From an uncultured Armatimonadota bacterium (lineage in GTDB: Bacteria; Armatimonadota; Fimbriimonadia; Fimbriimonadales; Fimbriimonadaceae), in assembly GCA_903899015.1 (NCBI GenBank), contig CAIUHP010000045.1, positions 62,001-126,000 on the forward strand: 64,000 nt of DNA, given 5' to 3'. Below are positions 1 through 8,769 of the stretch, piece by piece. A model generated the notes under the pieces. It had not been told where the DNA came from. It did not search any database and worked only from the letters and a program-made list of their open reading frames with translations. How positions within the stretch are numbered: the stretch's first letter is position 1; each line of letters begins with the position of its first letter. Both the position numbers and the translations under genes were made by a program.

Positions 1-1437
1 GTTGTCTTGATGACCCAATGGTGTGATAACCATCTGCCGGTTACCGCAGTTAGCCCCACCAACTTGGTGACTTCGTCTCGATTTACGATTCAGAACTTTG
101 CCAAGGGCGATCGATATTGGATTGAGAATGCTCGTTGGGCCCTTTCGCAACCTGGAGATTGGGCTCTCGATGCAACCAGCGGCGAGATACTTTACGTGCC
201 GTTTGCGAATGAGAACCCAAAGCAAACAAAATTGATCGCACCCTATGCCTCTCAACTTCTTGCTCTCGACCACGTGCATAACGTGGAGTTTAAGCAGATT
301 CAATTTCAACATGCCGAGTGGTGGTTTCCAAGCGGTTATCAGGGCGCAGGTGAACATTCGTCTCAGTTGTGGTCCATGCAGCAAGCGTCGAGCGACGCGG
401 GCGGCGCCATTGCTGGTGACTCGGTCAGCGACCTCGTGTTCGATCGCTGTACTTTCAAACATGTCGGTGCCTATGCAATCAGGATGAGTGGCCCTTCGCG
501 CCATGTGCAAGTGACCCACTCGGAGTTTTCTGATCTCGGAGCCGGTGCCATTTCGATTGGAGATTTTGCTGGCAAGCTCAACGCGCAAGATCAAGATGTA
601 TCTCGCGAGCACGTGATTGCAGACAACTATATTCGCGCAGGGGGCCGTATTTTCCCCGGCGCAGTTGCCATTCTAGGTGGCCAAATTCGACGAACGCAAA
701 TTGTTCACAACGAGATTTCCGATTTCTTCTATACCGGGATCAGTTGCGGTTGGACGTGGGGGTTTGACGAAGCGAGTATGTCGAGGGACAACGTCATCGC
801 GTTCAACAAGATCTTCAATATCGGTCAGAACGTGCTTGGGGACGGCGGATGCATTTACACCCTTGGCATGCAGCCAGGCACAGTCATCGATTCGAACGTT
901 GTCTTCCAATCGAACGGGACTCATGCATCTCGAGGCATCTATCTTGACGATGGTTCGAGTGGGATCACGGTGAAAAATAATCTGTCTTTCGACAACCGCA
1001 CCGCAAACTTCTTCCTTTGGCGATCGAAGGGCGTGCAAGTATATAACAACGTGTTTGCAGGCGCCCAAGGCAGTCAAATTGAGCTCGCAGGAGCCATTTT
1101 TAACGGCGGCGCGCCCGCCCTTGATTTCGAACGAAACATCTTAATGGTCACCGGAAGTAGTTCGATCATCAACAACTTTGACCCGAAAGCAGTGCAGTCC
1201 ATTTATGCCTTCAAGAACAATCTGGTGTGGTCAGATTCGGGTCAATCGGTTGTTCCGTCCAACTGGGCATACGTCGGCTGGACCGCAGGACTCGTCCAAC
1301 AAGATCCACTTTTCGTGAATGCAAAGATGCACGATTTTCGACTGAAGTCGACGTCACCTGCATTCACCCTCATCGGCTTCAAACGAGTGAACTGGAATGA
1401 AGCCGGACCAAGAGATTCCACGCCTAAACTGAGATAG
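1..1437 (+). CDS. Right-handed beta-helix glycosidase-like protein, GH141-like, 5'-partial
   Basis: The reading frame is open to the left edge, so the true start and any signal peptide lie outside the window. The visible 478 codons read as a secreted parallel beta-helix protein. A segment of the form ENARWALSQPGDWALD, then a short beta region, leads into repeated coils with Asn ladders (motifs such as YTGISCGWTWG, GGCIYTLGMQPGT and RGIYLDDGSSG). This order matches the GH141-like group (alpha-L-fucosidase or xylanase activities are known in the family); membership is judged by eye from the motif order. It probably acts outside the cytoplasm on plant or algal polysaccharide. An SGNH esterase gene follows 25 bp downstream on the same strand, so the two may be co-transcribed. 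Stop is TAG. The substrate cannot be read from the sequence. Confidence 0.72.
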   Translation, partial: VVLMTQWCDNHLPVTAVSPTNLVTSSRFTIQNFAKGDRYWIENARWALSQPGDWALDATSGEILYVPFANENPKQTKLIAPYASQLLALDHVHNVEFKQIQFQHAEWWFPSGYQGAGEHSSQLWSMQQASSDAGGAIAGDSVSDLVFDRCTFKHVGAYAIRMSGPSRHVQVTHSEFSDLGAGAISIGDFAGKLNAQDQDVSREHVIADNYIRAGGRIFPGAVAILGGQIRRTQIVHNEISDFFYTGISCGWTWGFDEASMSRDNVIAFNKIFNIGQNVLGDGGCIYTLGMQPGTVIDSNVVFQSNGTHASRGIYLDDGSSGITVKNNLSFDNRTANFFLWRSKGVQVYNNVFAGAQGSQIELAGAIFNGGAPALDFERNILMVTGSSSIINNFDPKAVQSIYAFKNNLVWSDSGQSVVPSNWAYVGWTAGLVQQDPLFVNAKMHDFRLKSTSPAFTLIGFKRVNWNEAGPRDSTPKLR

Positions 1438-1462
1438 CCCAGCCGGTCACTTTTTAACTTCC

Positions 1463-2794
1463 TTGCGGCCCAATTTAAGGTTAAATTGGGCGGTGAGCTT
1501 GTCCCTTTTTGTGTTCGCAACTCTTGCCAGTTTGGGCCAACCGGCTGGTACCACAAACCACCCAAGAGGGGCGGATTGGGATTGGCACGGCATCATTGGT
1601 ACGGGGCAGAGTCTGTCGGTTGGAGCTCGTGGAACGCCTGTCATTTCCACTCAACAGTCATTCGGAAACTTGAAAGTTGCCAGTGGTGAGCTCAAATGGC
1701 CCGTTAATCCCGACGATCCTGCGATCTCTCTCGTGCCTCTTGTGGAACCCGCGGGACGCTGGGCGATGGGCTACCCAAGTTCGTGGCCCATGAACATTGA
1801 TGGAGAAACCCCTCACACGAGCGCAGCGAATCAAATCAGCGAGCTTGCTTTGAAAGCTCACAAGGGACCTTATGTCACGGTTCATTTCCCGGTTGGGGAA
1901 GATGGCCAAGGCATGATCCATATTCGAAAAGACTCTCGTCACGACGGCGTTACTGGCCGATCTTACGAAGCTGCGATGGTCCAGACGAAGGCGATCACAC
2001 GACTGGCGAATGCGGCAGGGAAGAAATTCGGCATCGCCGCGATCTTCATCACCCATGGCGAAACCGACACCGGGAATGTCAAATACGAAGACGAACTCCA
2101 TCAGCTTTGGTCCGACTACAATCAGGATGTCAAGGCGATCACGGGCCAAGATCGCGACCTGCTCATGATCGTTTCCCAGCATAACCAGCTTGGGGAATAC
2201 TCGCCGTCGACGATTGCCCAATGGAAAGCCGGTGACGATTTCCCGCAGAGCATTGTTTGCTCCGGTCCCAAGTATCAGTATCCTTATGCGGACGACTCCC
2301 TCCACCTCACAGCTGAAGGGTATCGGCAACTAGGGGAGAAGTACGGCCAAGTGTATTTCGAACGCGTCGTGCAGGGTCATAAGTGGATGCCCCTAGAGCC
2401 CATTCATGCCGTTCATTCCGGCAAAACAATCCAGATTAAGTTCCACGTTCCGCGCAAACCTCTTGCATGGGATACCGCGCTTCGACAGCCTCACTCATCG
2501 TCGCCCGAATGGAAGGACGGTAAAGGCTTTGAAGTCGTCGACGCGGCTGGCAAGCGCGTCAAAATAATGGCCTCAACAATCCACGGCGACTCGATTTCAC
2601 TCGATCTTGATTCGGATCCCGGAGCTAACGCTCGCGTGAGCTACGCGATGATCGGTGAGCCATCACTTCGCAATCCGAAGTTCGGCGTGAGTCCTCACTG
2701 GGGACTGCTCCGAGATTCGGACCCTTTCGTTGGAACCAACACTCACGTCGCCCAACCTAATTACTGCGTTGCCTTCGACCTGAAATTGCCCTGA
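1463..2794 (+). CDS. Secreted SGNH-family carbohydrate esterase-like hydrolase
   Basis: 443 residues with a signal peptide at about 1-25 (basic n-region, hydrophobic LSLFVFATLASLG core). The catalytic domain has a GTGQSLS block near residue 47 (the nucleophile block, like GQSNM of CE6/sialate esterase relatives), an HGETD block in the middle (like QGESD) and a DDSLHLT block carrying the catalytic Asp-His pair. After it comes a 130-residue beta-rich C-terminal domain. Members of this fold remove acetyl or other acyl groups from sugars; the exact substrate is unknown. The start is TTG, chosen because it directly precedes the signal peptide; no Shine-Dalgarno sequence is visible. It follows the beta-helix glycosidase closely and ends 21 bp from the convergent mutarotase gene. 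Confidence 0.72.
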   Translation: MRPNLRLNWAVSLSLFVFATLASLGQPAGTTNHPRGADWDWHGIIGTGQSLSVGARGTPVISTQQSFGNLKVASGELKWPVNPDDPAISLVPLVEPAGRWAMGYPSSWPMNIDGETPHTSAANQISELALKAHKGPYVTVHFPVGEDGQGMIHIRKDSRHDGVTGRSYEAAMVQTKAITRLANAAGKKFGIAAIFITHGETDTGNVKYEDELHQLWSDYNQDVKAITGQDRDLLMIVSQHNQLGEYSPSTIAQWKAGDDFPQSIVCSGPKYQYPYADDSLHLTAEGYRQLGEKYGQVYFERVVQGHKWMPLEPIHAVHSGKTIQIKFHVPRKPLAWDTALRQPHSSSPEWKDGKGFEVVDAAGKRVKIMASTIHGDSISLDLDSDPGANARVSYAMIGEPSLRNPKFGVSPHWGLLRDSDPFVGTNTHVAQPNYCVAFDLKLP

Positions 2795-2815
2795 GCAGAT
2801 CAAACTATTTCCCAC

Positions 2816-3652
2816 CTAGATGGGAATTGCTCGGTAGTTGATTTCGATCAGGTGTTCCTTGCCTGGTGCCAGCGTGATGGGTGGGGTGATGACTCCGCTT
2901 TCTAGGCAGATAAAATCGGGGGTGCCGAGGTCGCGGATAGTGTGGTTGGGGCCTGGGTTCCAGAGAACGGCGCCAAAGCAACCTTGAGTAGTGATTTCGA
3001 TTTTGTGATGTTCGAGGATGAGTTCTGAGTCGTCTTCGGCGTCCAGATAAACTCGATCGAAGGGAATGGGATGAGGCTGTGAACTATCGACCTCCAGCTG
3101 TTCGGTGAGGCCCATGAGATTGTCGAGATAGCGGTTTCCAATCCCGTTTACAACGGCCGAGGAAGGTGAATTCGTTGCCCAGTAGGTGTGAACGGCAAAT
3201 TGGAAGGGTGATTCGTTCTCACCGACATTTTGGATGGTGGCCTGGATATTGAAGCTCTCACCGAGTTTGTAAGTGAGTTCGCATGAGAACTCGGTCGGGC
3301 CGTAGCCTTCGGCACTTGGCTGGCGCGTCTTGAGAGTGACGGAGGTTTCGTTATCATTTACCTCCGCATCCCAAATCGTGATTCTGGCTTCGCCGTGCTG
3401 ACCGTTGAGAGTCGTTCCAAGCGGAAGAAGACTTCCTTTCCCGAAGAAGGTGAAACAGATCGGAGCTCCGCCGCGATAGGGAGTCTTGCCGTCAACGATT
3501 GCACGCTCGCCATTGCCAAAGATGCAGGGAACTCCGCCCTTCGTCCAAGAGATGATTTGGGCTCCAAACGCCGAGATCAAAACCTCTTCATCGCCACTCG
3601 TCAATAAGAATGTCGGATCCCCGACTGCATCAAATCCTTTGGTTACGCTCAT
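2816..3652 (-). CDS. D-hexose-6-phosphate mutarotase (aldose 1-epimerase family)
   Basis: 278 residues, the usual length for the YeaD-type branch of the aldose-1-epimerase superfamily, without a signal peptide, so cytoplasmic. The protein is expected to interconvert alpha and beta anomers of hexose 6-phosphates. Active-site signatures are visible: GQHGEAR (His86, Arg90), the conserved HTYW (His155) and CLESG (Glu251, the likely base), plus the beta-sandwich core motif GGAPICFTFFG. No phosphate-binding residue can be verified by eye, so a free-sugar epimerase remains possible. It converges on the esterase gene with only 21 bp between the stop codons. Confidence 0.82.
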   Translation of the reverse strand: MSVTKGFDAVGDPTFLLTSGDEEVLISAFGAQIISWTKGGVPCIFGNGERAIVDGKTPYRGGAPICFTFFGKGSLLPLGTTLNGQHGEARITIWDAEVNDNETSVTLKTRQPSAEGYGPTEFSCELTYKLGESFNIQATIQNVGENESPFQFAVHTYWATNSPSSAVVNGIGNRYLDNLMGLTEQLEVDSSQPHPIPFDRVYLDAEDDSELILEHHKIEITTQGCFGAVLWNPGPNHTIRDLGTPDFICLESGVITPPITLAPGKEHLIEINYRAIPI

Positions 3653-3728
3653 TACATTCCAGGCCGCATGTGAGAATGGTGCCGACTAGATTCTAACCTA
3701 AAGCAATAGATGTCGAATCAGGGCTAAC

Positions 3729-5105
3729 TCAATCTTTCTTTGGAATCTCAAGGATCCAAAAATCGTGGGGGGATTTCCGATCGATCGGGGTCCGGATATA
3801 TATCGAATAACCGGGCGGAAGTTGATTGAATCGTGCAATCTGGGGCGCGTATTCAAATCGTCGGAAGGGCGGATCATAGACCCATTCTTGAACCATGGCG
3901 ATCGCCATAATTGCCAAGAGACCTCGAAAGCACCACCGAATCAAGGCGCTTCGCACTCGGCGGCTGAGCGCGTAGAGCCCATAAGCGTAAACGATGTCGA
4001 GAATGAAAAAGTATCGCTCTCCAACCCCGGGACATCCGAGTAGATTCCAGGATGCTTGAGAGACTAGGCTGGCAATTAGGCAATACAAGCCTAACCAACC
4101 CAAGGCTTTAACAAACGAAGTAGCACGCCAAAGTCCGCCAATGATGACCGCGACCGCGAAGATTGCGCAACCGAACTCTCTAAAGTTGAGAGTGGGAGGG
4201 CTGACCGTATGGTAGGCATAGTGAAATCCCCTATTCGTGCCGTACAGAATTTGATTAGCCAATAGTCGAAACAGGCGAGTCGCGCTGGCGTCTTCATTGA
4301 TACCGTTTCGTGGATGTTGGATCATGGTCACCGCAGTAACCAACGCTGTCAGAATCGTGACGACAAGAATTGGCCACCGGGAGCGAAGATGTTTGAGTCT
4401 TGAAAAACCAAAAATCGCCATGATCGGGGCAAAGGGGCCGGTGAGTCCGGTCAGAAAGAGGAGAACGCCATCTCCCAATTGCGAGATCGATCGACGACCA
4501 GCCTCAGAGAACAAGATCGCAAGGCTCAAGATCACCAAATACCACTGGCTGTGAGTGACATTCGCAAAGAGTTCGTTTGAATTTGGGTCGGCAATGATGA
4601 AGAAAGCCAGGGCAAATCGGACGAGCTTTGAAGGCAACTGCTTCGCCATTCGCCTCGAGAGTAGGAAGGCGGAAACACTTGCTTGAACGGCCAGTGCAAG
4701 CAACTCCAGAGTCAAAGGACCGTATTCCAAGGGCAACTTCGCCGCGATCAGTGAGAGGATTCGAGGAACTACGTGATAGTAGGACGCATATTCGCGAGCA
4801 ATACTTTGAAGCCCTTGAGTGTAGGCAGGGAGGTAGAACTCCTTACCATCTTCGATATAAAACTGAGGGTCGTTTAGCCAGTGAATGGCTCGCGTACTGG
4901 CTAGAAGGAAGAACACCAGGTAAGCGATTGCAAATCGACTCTCCAAGAGTTTCAGGGCTCGATTGATGCCGACCAGGACCGGCCTTGGAATTCGTCTGGG
5001 CAGTTCGATTTCCAGCCTCGAAGCGGCTCGATCGAATCGGTGGAAGACAGTGTCAACGGAGTCTTCCCAAGATCGAAGAATGTTTTTTGGATCTTGAGAC
5101 TTCAT
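3729..5105 (-). CDS. Polytopic membrane protein, GT-C-like architecture, function unknown
   Basis: About 458 residues with roughly ten hydrophobic helices from residue 55 onward, followed by a 60-residue hydrophilic C-terminal part. The first extracytoplasmic loop is acidic (NDPQFYIEDGKEFY) and the next segment has NVTHSQWYL. An acidic first loop is typical of GT-C glycosyltransferases, so a role in transferring sugars from lipid carriers is possible, but no family motif is certain. I chose the ATG at 5105; the frame continues to a TTG at 5183, which would intrude into the control region of the divergent thioredoxin-like gene. A TATACT box lies 13 bp before the chosen ATG. No partner gene is obvious. 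Confidence 0.6.
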   Translation of the reverse strand: MKSQDPKNILRSWEDSVDTVFHRFDRAASRLEIELPRRIPRPVLVGINRALKLLESRFAIAYLVFFLLASTRAIHWLNDPQFYIEDGKEFYLPAYTQGLQSIAREYASYYHVVPRILSLIAAKLPLEYGPLTLELLALAVQASVSAFLLSRRMAKQLPSKLVRFALAFFIIADPNSNELFANVTHSQWYLVILSLAILFSEAGRRSISQLGDGVLLFLTGLTGPFAPIMAIFGFSRLKHLRSRWPILVVTILTALVTAVTMIQHPRNGINEDASATRLFRLLANQILYGTNRGFHYAYHTVSPPTLNFREFGCAIFAVAVIIGGLWRATSFVKALGWLGLYCLIASLVSQASWNLLGCPGVGERYFFILDIVYAYGLYALSRRVRSALIRWCFRGLLAIMAIAMVQEWVYDPPFRRFEYAPQIARFNQLPPGYSIYIRTPIDRKSPHDFWILEIPKKD

Positions 5106-5178
5106 GCCGACGGAAGCAAGTATAGCCAGAGTCTTTTGTGAAAGGGCAATTCCACTACTCGATCCTTGATTCTTGCCA

Positions 5179-5184
5179 TACAAT
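5179..5184 (+). promoter_or_regulatory. Minus-10 box of a leaderless promoter
   Basis: TACAAT ends exactly 6 bases before the ATG at 5191, with no Shine-Dalgarno sequence between. A transcript starting at the usual distance would begin at or next to the A of ATG. It also argues against the earlier TTG at 5173 as the start. Confidence 0.5.
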
Positions 5185-5190
5185 AGATCT

Positions 5191-5787
5191 ATGCGCCCAG
5201 TACTGATCGGTTTGTCACTTATAGCAATCGCCTATGGCCACACGTTGGCTCCAGATTGGCCTTCGACGAAGATTGAAAAGAAACTCTACGCGAAGAATGA
5301 CTTCCGAGGAAAGACCGCGCCCAAAATCGTGACCGAGCAGTGGCTAACCGGAAAGGAGCCTATCACGAAGGACAAAGTTGTCATCGTGGACTTCTGGGCA
5401 ACATGGTGCCCACCATGCCGAGCGACGATTCCTGACCTCAACAAGATTGCCGAGAAATTCAAGGACGATGTTGTCGTCATTGGAATTAGTGGCGAAAAGC
5501 CAGAAGTTGTCCAAGAGTTTATGAAGAAGACGGAAATGAAATACAACGTCGGAATCGATACCAAGGGAAAGAACTCTGGTGAGCTTGGCGTAGAGGGGAT
5601 TCCGCATGTGATGGTGATTTCAGCGGACCACATTGTGCGCTGGCAGGGATTTCCGCTTGACGACAAAGATCCCCTCACCGAGGATGTTGTTGCCAAGATC
5701 GTGACTGCAAGCAAAGCCGCTCAAGCGGCCGCGGCTGCCAAAGATTCTTCAACAACGGGAGTTACCAAGGCAGGCGGTTCAGGCTAG
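5191..5787 (+). CDS. Secreted thioredoxin-like (TlpA/ResA-type) protein
   Basis: 198 residues. A signal peptide occupies about residues 1-20, then a thioredoxin fold with the redox motif WATWCPPC (Cys73, Cys76) and the cis-proline region EGIPHVM. The linker FAPKIVTEQW-like strand and the 'promise, act' insertion typical of TlpA proteins are present. It should reduce or relay electrons to periplasmic cysteine proteins, for example in cytochrome maturation. The C-terminus is an Ala/Ser/Thr/Gly-rich, probably disordered tail (about 30 residues). The start at 5191 is preferred over an in-frame TTG at 5173 because of the leaderless promoter box. It is followed by a strong hairpin at 5811-5850 and appears monocistronic. 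Confidence 0.82.
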   Translation: MRPVLIGLSLIAIAYGHTLAPDWPSTKIEKKLYAKNDFRGKTAPKIVTEQWLTGKEPITKDKVVIVDFWATWCPPCRATIPDLNKIAEKFKDDVVVIGISGEKPEVVQEFMKKTEMKYNVGIDTKGKNSGELGVEGIPHVMVISADHIVRWQGFPLDDKDPLTEDVVAKIVTASKAAQAAAAAKDSSTTGVTKAGGSG

Positions 5788-5810
5788 ACCCCAAGCTGCT
5801 TCCCACATAG

Positions 5811-5850
5811 AATAGGGCCGGACCAAGTATCAACCTGGTCCAGCCCTATT
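5811..5850. terminator. Bidirectional transcription terminator hairpin
   Basis: AATAGGGC pairs with GCCCTATT, and inside it GGACCA pairs with TGGTCC, separated by one mismatch and a ten-base loop. It sits between two convergent genes and is followed by T-rich sequence on the plus strand. Confidence 0.75.
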
Positions 5851-5887
5851 TGATTTTGAATCTAGCAACCTTAGTTTTGGTGCTCGA

Positions 5888-6370
5888 CTATTTCTTTTGA
5901 TCTTTGTAAAGCCACAGGTCAGAAACGTGACCACGCAAGTCTTCGATCGTGCCCGACGCCTCTCGAAGGCGCATCGCCAGAATCCGGGCGATGTTTGTGA
6001 CCATCATGAATCCAATCTCTTTGTTCTGGAAGATGAATTTCCTGAGGGCCTGACCATCGATCTTGGCGCAAGTGACGTTTCCATTTCTTGCCACCACAGT
6101 AGCTGATCGGGGCTGATTATCGACGAGGGCGACTTCTCCAATCACGGACCCGACTCCACATGTGCCCAAAAGTGCTTCGCCACGGCGCATCACGTTTGCG
6201 GATCCGGAAATGATGATATAAACATCAAGGTCTTGCGAGCCGTAGGTAACGATATTTTGCCCGGGCCTAAACTCGACCGTGGTCGCCAGCATCGCTACTT
6301 TCCTAACGTCTTCATCCGTCAAACCAGCGACTAGATAACTCTTCCTGAATACATCGAGATTAATGTCCAT
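5888..6370 (-). CDS. Cyclic nucleotide-binding domain protein
   Basis: 160 residues made almost wholly of one cNMP-binding beta-roll. The phosphate-binding cassette is clear at about 77-91 (IGEVALVDNQPRSATV), with Glu79 and Arg88 in the positions that hold the ribose and cyclic phosphate. Unlike CRP/FNR regulators there is no C-terminal helix-turn-helix; the last 35 residues form an amphipathic helix (REASGTIEDLRGHVSD). It is therefore more likely a ligand-sensing adaptor or regulatory subunit than a transcription factor. A cyclic nucleotide ligand is an inference from the Arg. It lies alone between convergent and co-directional neighbours. Confidence 0.78.
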   Translation of the reverse strand: MDINLDVFRKSYLVAGLTDEDVRKVAMLATTVEFRPGQNIVTYGSQDLDVYIIISGSANVMRRGEALLGTCGVGSVIGEVALVDNQPRSATVVARNGNVTCAKIDGQALRKFIFQNKEIGFMMVTNIARILAMRLREASGTIEDLRGHVSDLWLYKDQKK

Positions 6371-6528
6371 GTGTGTTCGTGAACCTAAGGGGAATTCCTA
6401 CTGCGCCGTAAGAATGGGCCGATTCTACCCCTGCACAAGATCTACGTTGAAGTCAAATCGGCGTTCGCAAACAGAACATTCGCATGAATCGCGACCACTT
6501 GCTTGAACCTATCCCATCAAGAATATTC

Positions 6529-7539
6529 TTATTTGGCCCAAGCAAGGCCATCGGGATAATTGCCCACGTCAATCGTATCTGACATCTTCCATTCCGAAAG
6601 GTCAATCACGGAAACTTTCTTGTTGCTCGAGCTAGCGACGTACGCAAATTTTCCGTCGGGCCGAACGATCAGTTCCTGAGGAGATTTTTCGACTTCAATC
6701 GTCTTTGCCACGGTCAACGATTTTAAGTCGATCACCGCTACGCATGACTTGCCCGGGATTGGAACCAATAGCCATTTGCCATCTGGAGTCGTTGCGGAGC
6801 CGTAACCATTTCCGGGTAACTCAATCCACTTTGAAATCTCATTGGTTTGAGTGTCGATCACGGCCATGCGCGGCTCCGATGTGTCGGAAGTAAACACCCA
6901 CTTATCGTCGGGTGATAATACGATTCGTTGAGTTCCTTTGGAAATCGGGATTACTTTCAACGTCTTGCGATTCTTGATATCGAGAACGGAAACGGTTCCC
7001 GGACCCACGTTTGCGGTGTATCCCAACTTTCCATCCCGGCTAATCGCAAGCATGTGTGACTGCTCTTGACCGGTTGGAATGGTGCCAACGATCTTGAGTG
7101 TCTTCGGGTTGACGATGGTAACGGTCTTATCAAGTTCCGTCGTCACGTAAAGCATCTTGTTTGCAGGCACGTAGACCACGCAATGCGGTCGAACTCCATG
7201 GCCAAAATCAAGTTTCCCTACAATCTTGCCTGAGGACCAGTCAATTGCGATCATTTCCTGACCGTCCAAGCCTGGGCTACCCACCCCTGAACTTCCGTAA
7301 ATTGGCATGTAAACGATGTTCTTCGCCGCGCCAACACAGATCTCATGCCCATGCATGGTGGTTTGCTGCTCATCAATAACGCTTACTTGTTTGTTCGTCG
7401 CAGGATCGACAACACTGAGCGACTTATCACCTTGGTTAACCACAAGTAATCGCGGACCTTGCACCTTTATAGGTTGGCTCATAGCGCCCATGGAAAGTGA
7501 TCCCGCTACGACTATGCTTGCAACTTGTGATTTCTTCAT
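6529..7539 (-). CDS. Secreted YVTN-family seven-bladed beta-propeller protein
   Basis: 336 residues with a signal peptide (MKKSQVASIVVAGSLSMGA) followed by repeats of the YVTN type: LLVVNQGDKSLSVVDPATN, MLYVTTELDKTVTIVNPKT, LGYTANVGPGTVSVLD, FAYVASSSNKKVSVIDL. Such propellers are usually cell-surface or periplasmic binding scaffolds; no enzyme motif is seen. The frame continues 28 codons upstream, but the ATG at 7539 fits the signal peptide and has a TATTCT box ending 7 bases before it. It diverges from the NHL-repeat lipoprotein gene with 145 bp between them, so both propellers may share control. Confidence 0.78.
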   Translation of the reverse strand: MKKSQVASIVVAGSLSMGAMSQPIKVQGPRLLVVNQGDKSLSVVDPATNKQVSVIDEQQTTMHGHEICVGAAKNIVYMPIYGSSGVGSPGLDGQEMIAIDWSSGKIVGKLDFGHGVRPHCVVYVPANKMLYVTTELDKTVTIVNPKTLKIVGTIPTGQEQSHMLAISRDGKLGYTANVGPGTVSVLDIKNRKTLKVIPISKGTQRIVLSPDDKWVFTSDTSEPRMAVIDTQTNEISKWIELPGNGYGSATTPDGKWLLVPIPGKSCVAVIDLKSLTVAKTIEVEKSPQELIVRPDGKFAYVASSSNKKVSVIDLSEWKMSDTIDVGNYPDGLAWAK

Positions 7540-7546
7540 TGCCGAA

Positions 7547-7552
7547 AGAATA
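7547..7552 (-). promoter_or_regulatory. Minus-10 box of a leaderless promoter
   Basis: On the minus strand TATTCT is followed by 7 bases and then the ATG at 7539. No Shine-Dalgarno sequence is present. Confidence 0.45.
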
Positions 7553-7672
7553 ACACACAAGTCGTTCACCGACTCAAAGAATTTGGGTTCTGAGATTGAG
7601 GTGCAACTTGTCAAAAGTCTCAATCTTTCATGAATATTGGTGATCCCCGAAGGATCCTGATTCGAGTGACTT

Positions 7673-7678
7673 TATACT
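7673..7678 (+). promoter_or_regulatory. Minus-10 box of a leaderless promoter
   Basis: TATACT is followed by 6 bases and then the ATG at 7685. No Shine-Dalgarno sequence is present. Confidence 0.5.
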
Positions 7679-7684
7679 TGAAGC

Positions 7685-8719
7685 ATGCGTGCAGTTGTAG
7701 GGTCCCTTTTGGCCGTGAGTGGTCTTGTTGGAATAATCGGATGTGCTGGAAGCGGAGTTCAGCAAGCGTCCCTGAATCAGGCAGATGTCTATGGAACGCC
7801 GGCCTCCGGCCTGGTTGACGGAGATGCTAGCGTCGCTCAGTTTTCGAATCCAGCGAACGTTGAGGTGGGACCAGACGGAACGGTTTACGTCGCGGATTAC
7901 GATAATTACGCGGTAAGGGCGATTGCGCCTAACGGCACCGTCAGCACGCTCGTCAAGCAAAGCAACTTTGCCCAACCCTTTGGACTCACGCTCTCGCCAG
8001 ATGGGTTCTTGTACGTGTCTACCGATTTCAATGATTTGGGCGGAAAAGATGCCACGACGGGCACGATCTGGCAAGTCGATCTGAAAGCGAAGACCTGTGT
8101 TGTCGTGGCTCACAACCTGGGACGTCCGAGAGGAATTGCCGCGATCTCAAAAACGAAGATTGCGATGACCGACCTGTTACACAACGTCGTTTCCATTCTG
8201 GACACTCAAACTAAGGCGGTAACTGTTCTTGCCGGAACACTTGACCAAGCAAGTCACGTGAATGATGTCGGGGCTGTGGCCCGATTCAGCCGTCCGTACG
8301 GGCTGGCCGTCATGTCAGACGGGTCACTTCTCGTTGCAGATGCAAACAACAATTGCATTCGGAAAGTGACGATGAGCGGAAAGGTGACCGATTTTGCAGG
8401 TTCAACAACACCCGGACTTCAAAACGGCTCAGCCCTCACCGCCCAATTCTTGAACCCTCAAGATATCGCTATTTCAGGCGGAAATGTTTACGTGGCAGAC
8501 ACGGCGAATCACGTAGTCCGGAGGATATCCGGTGGAAACGTAACAACCTTTGCCGGAGATGGAACACAAGGCTTTAACGTTTCTCCTGGGCTCGCCGCTG
8601 AGTTTTATGGTTTGGAAGGGCTTGCCATGCGACCTGGTTCGGGCACATTGTGGATCGCAGATGGAAACCAAGGCGATGGTTCCGACCATAACCACGTTCG
8701 CAAGATTCCCGCCCAGTAA
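7685..8719 (+). CDS. NHL-repeat beta-propeller lipoprotein
   Basis: 344 residues. The N-terminus is a lipoprotein signal with lipobox IIGC (Cys20), so the mature protein should be lipid-anchored. The rest is a six-bladed NHL propeller: repeats such as FSNPANVEVGPDGTVYVAD, FSRPYGLAVMSDGSLLVAD and FLNPQDIAISGGNVYVAD, each followed by an N.VRKI-like strand. These are binding platforms in secreted bacterial proteins; a ligand cannot be inferred. It is divergent from the YVTN propeller gene and followed by a strong hairpin at 8727-8764 before the convergent fucosidase gene. Confidence 0.8.
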   Translation: MRAVVGSLLAVSGLVGIIGCAGSGVQQASLNQADVYGTPASGLVDGDASVAQFSNPANVEVGPDGTVYVADYDNYAVRAIAPNGTVSTLVKQSNFAQPFGLTLSPDGFLYVSTDFNDLGGKDATTGTIWQVDLKAKTCVVVAHNLGRPRGIAAISKTKIAMTDLLHNVVSILDTQTKAVTVLAGTLDQASHVNDVGAVARFSRPYGLAVMSDGSLLVADANNNCIRKVTMSGKVTDFAGSTTPGLQNGSALTAQFLNPQDIAISGGNVYVADTANHVVRRISGGNVTTFAGDGTQGFNVSPGLAAEFYGLEGLAMRPGSGTLWIADGNQGDGSDHNHVRKIPAQ

Positions 8720-8726
8720 GTTGCCG

Positions 8727-8764
8727 TGGCGCATGTTCTCACCAACTACAGAGAACATGCGCCA
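8727..8764. terminator. Bidirectional terminator hairpin
   Basis: TGGCGCATGTTCTC pairs perfectly over 14 bp with GAGAACATGCGCCA across a ten-base loop. It lies between the stop codons of two convergent genes. Confidence 0.75.
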
Positions 8765-8769
8765 GGCTG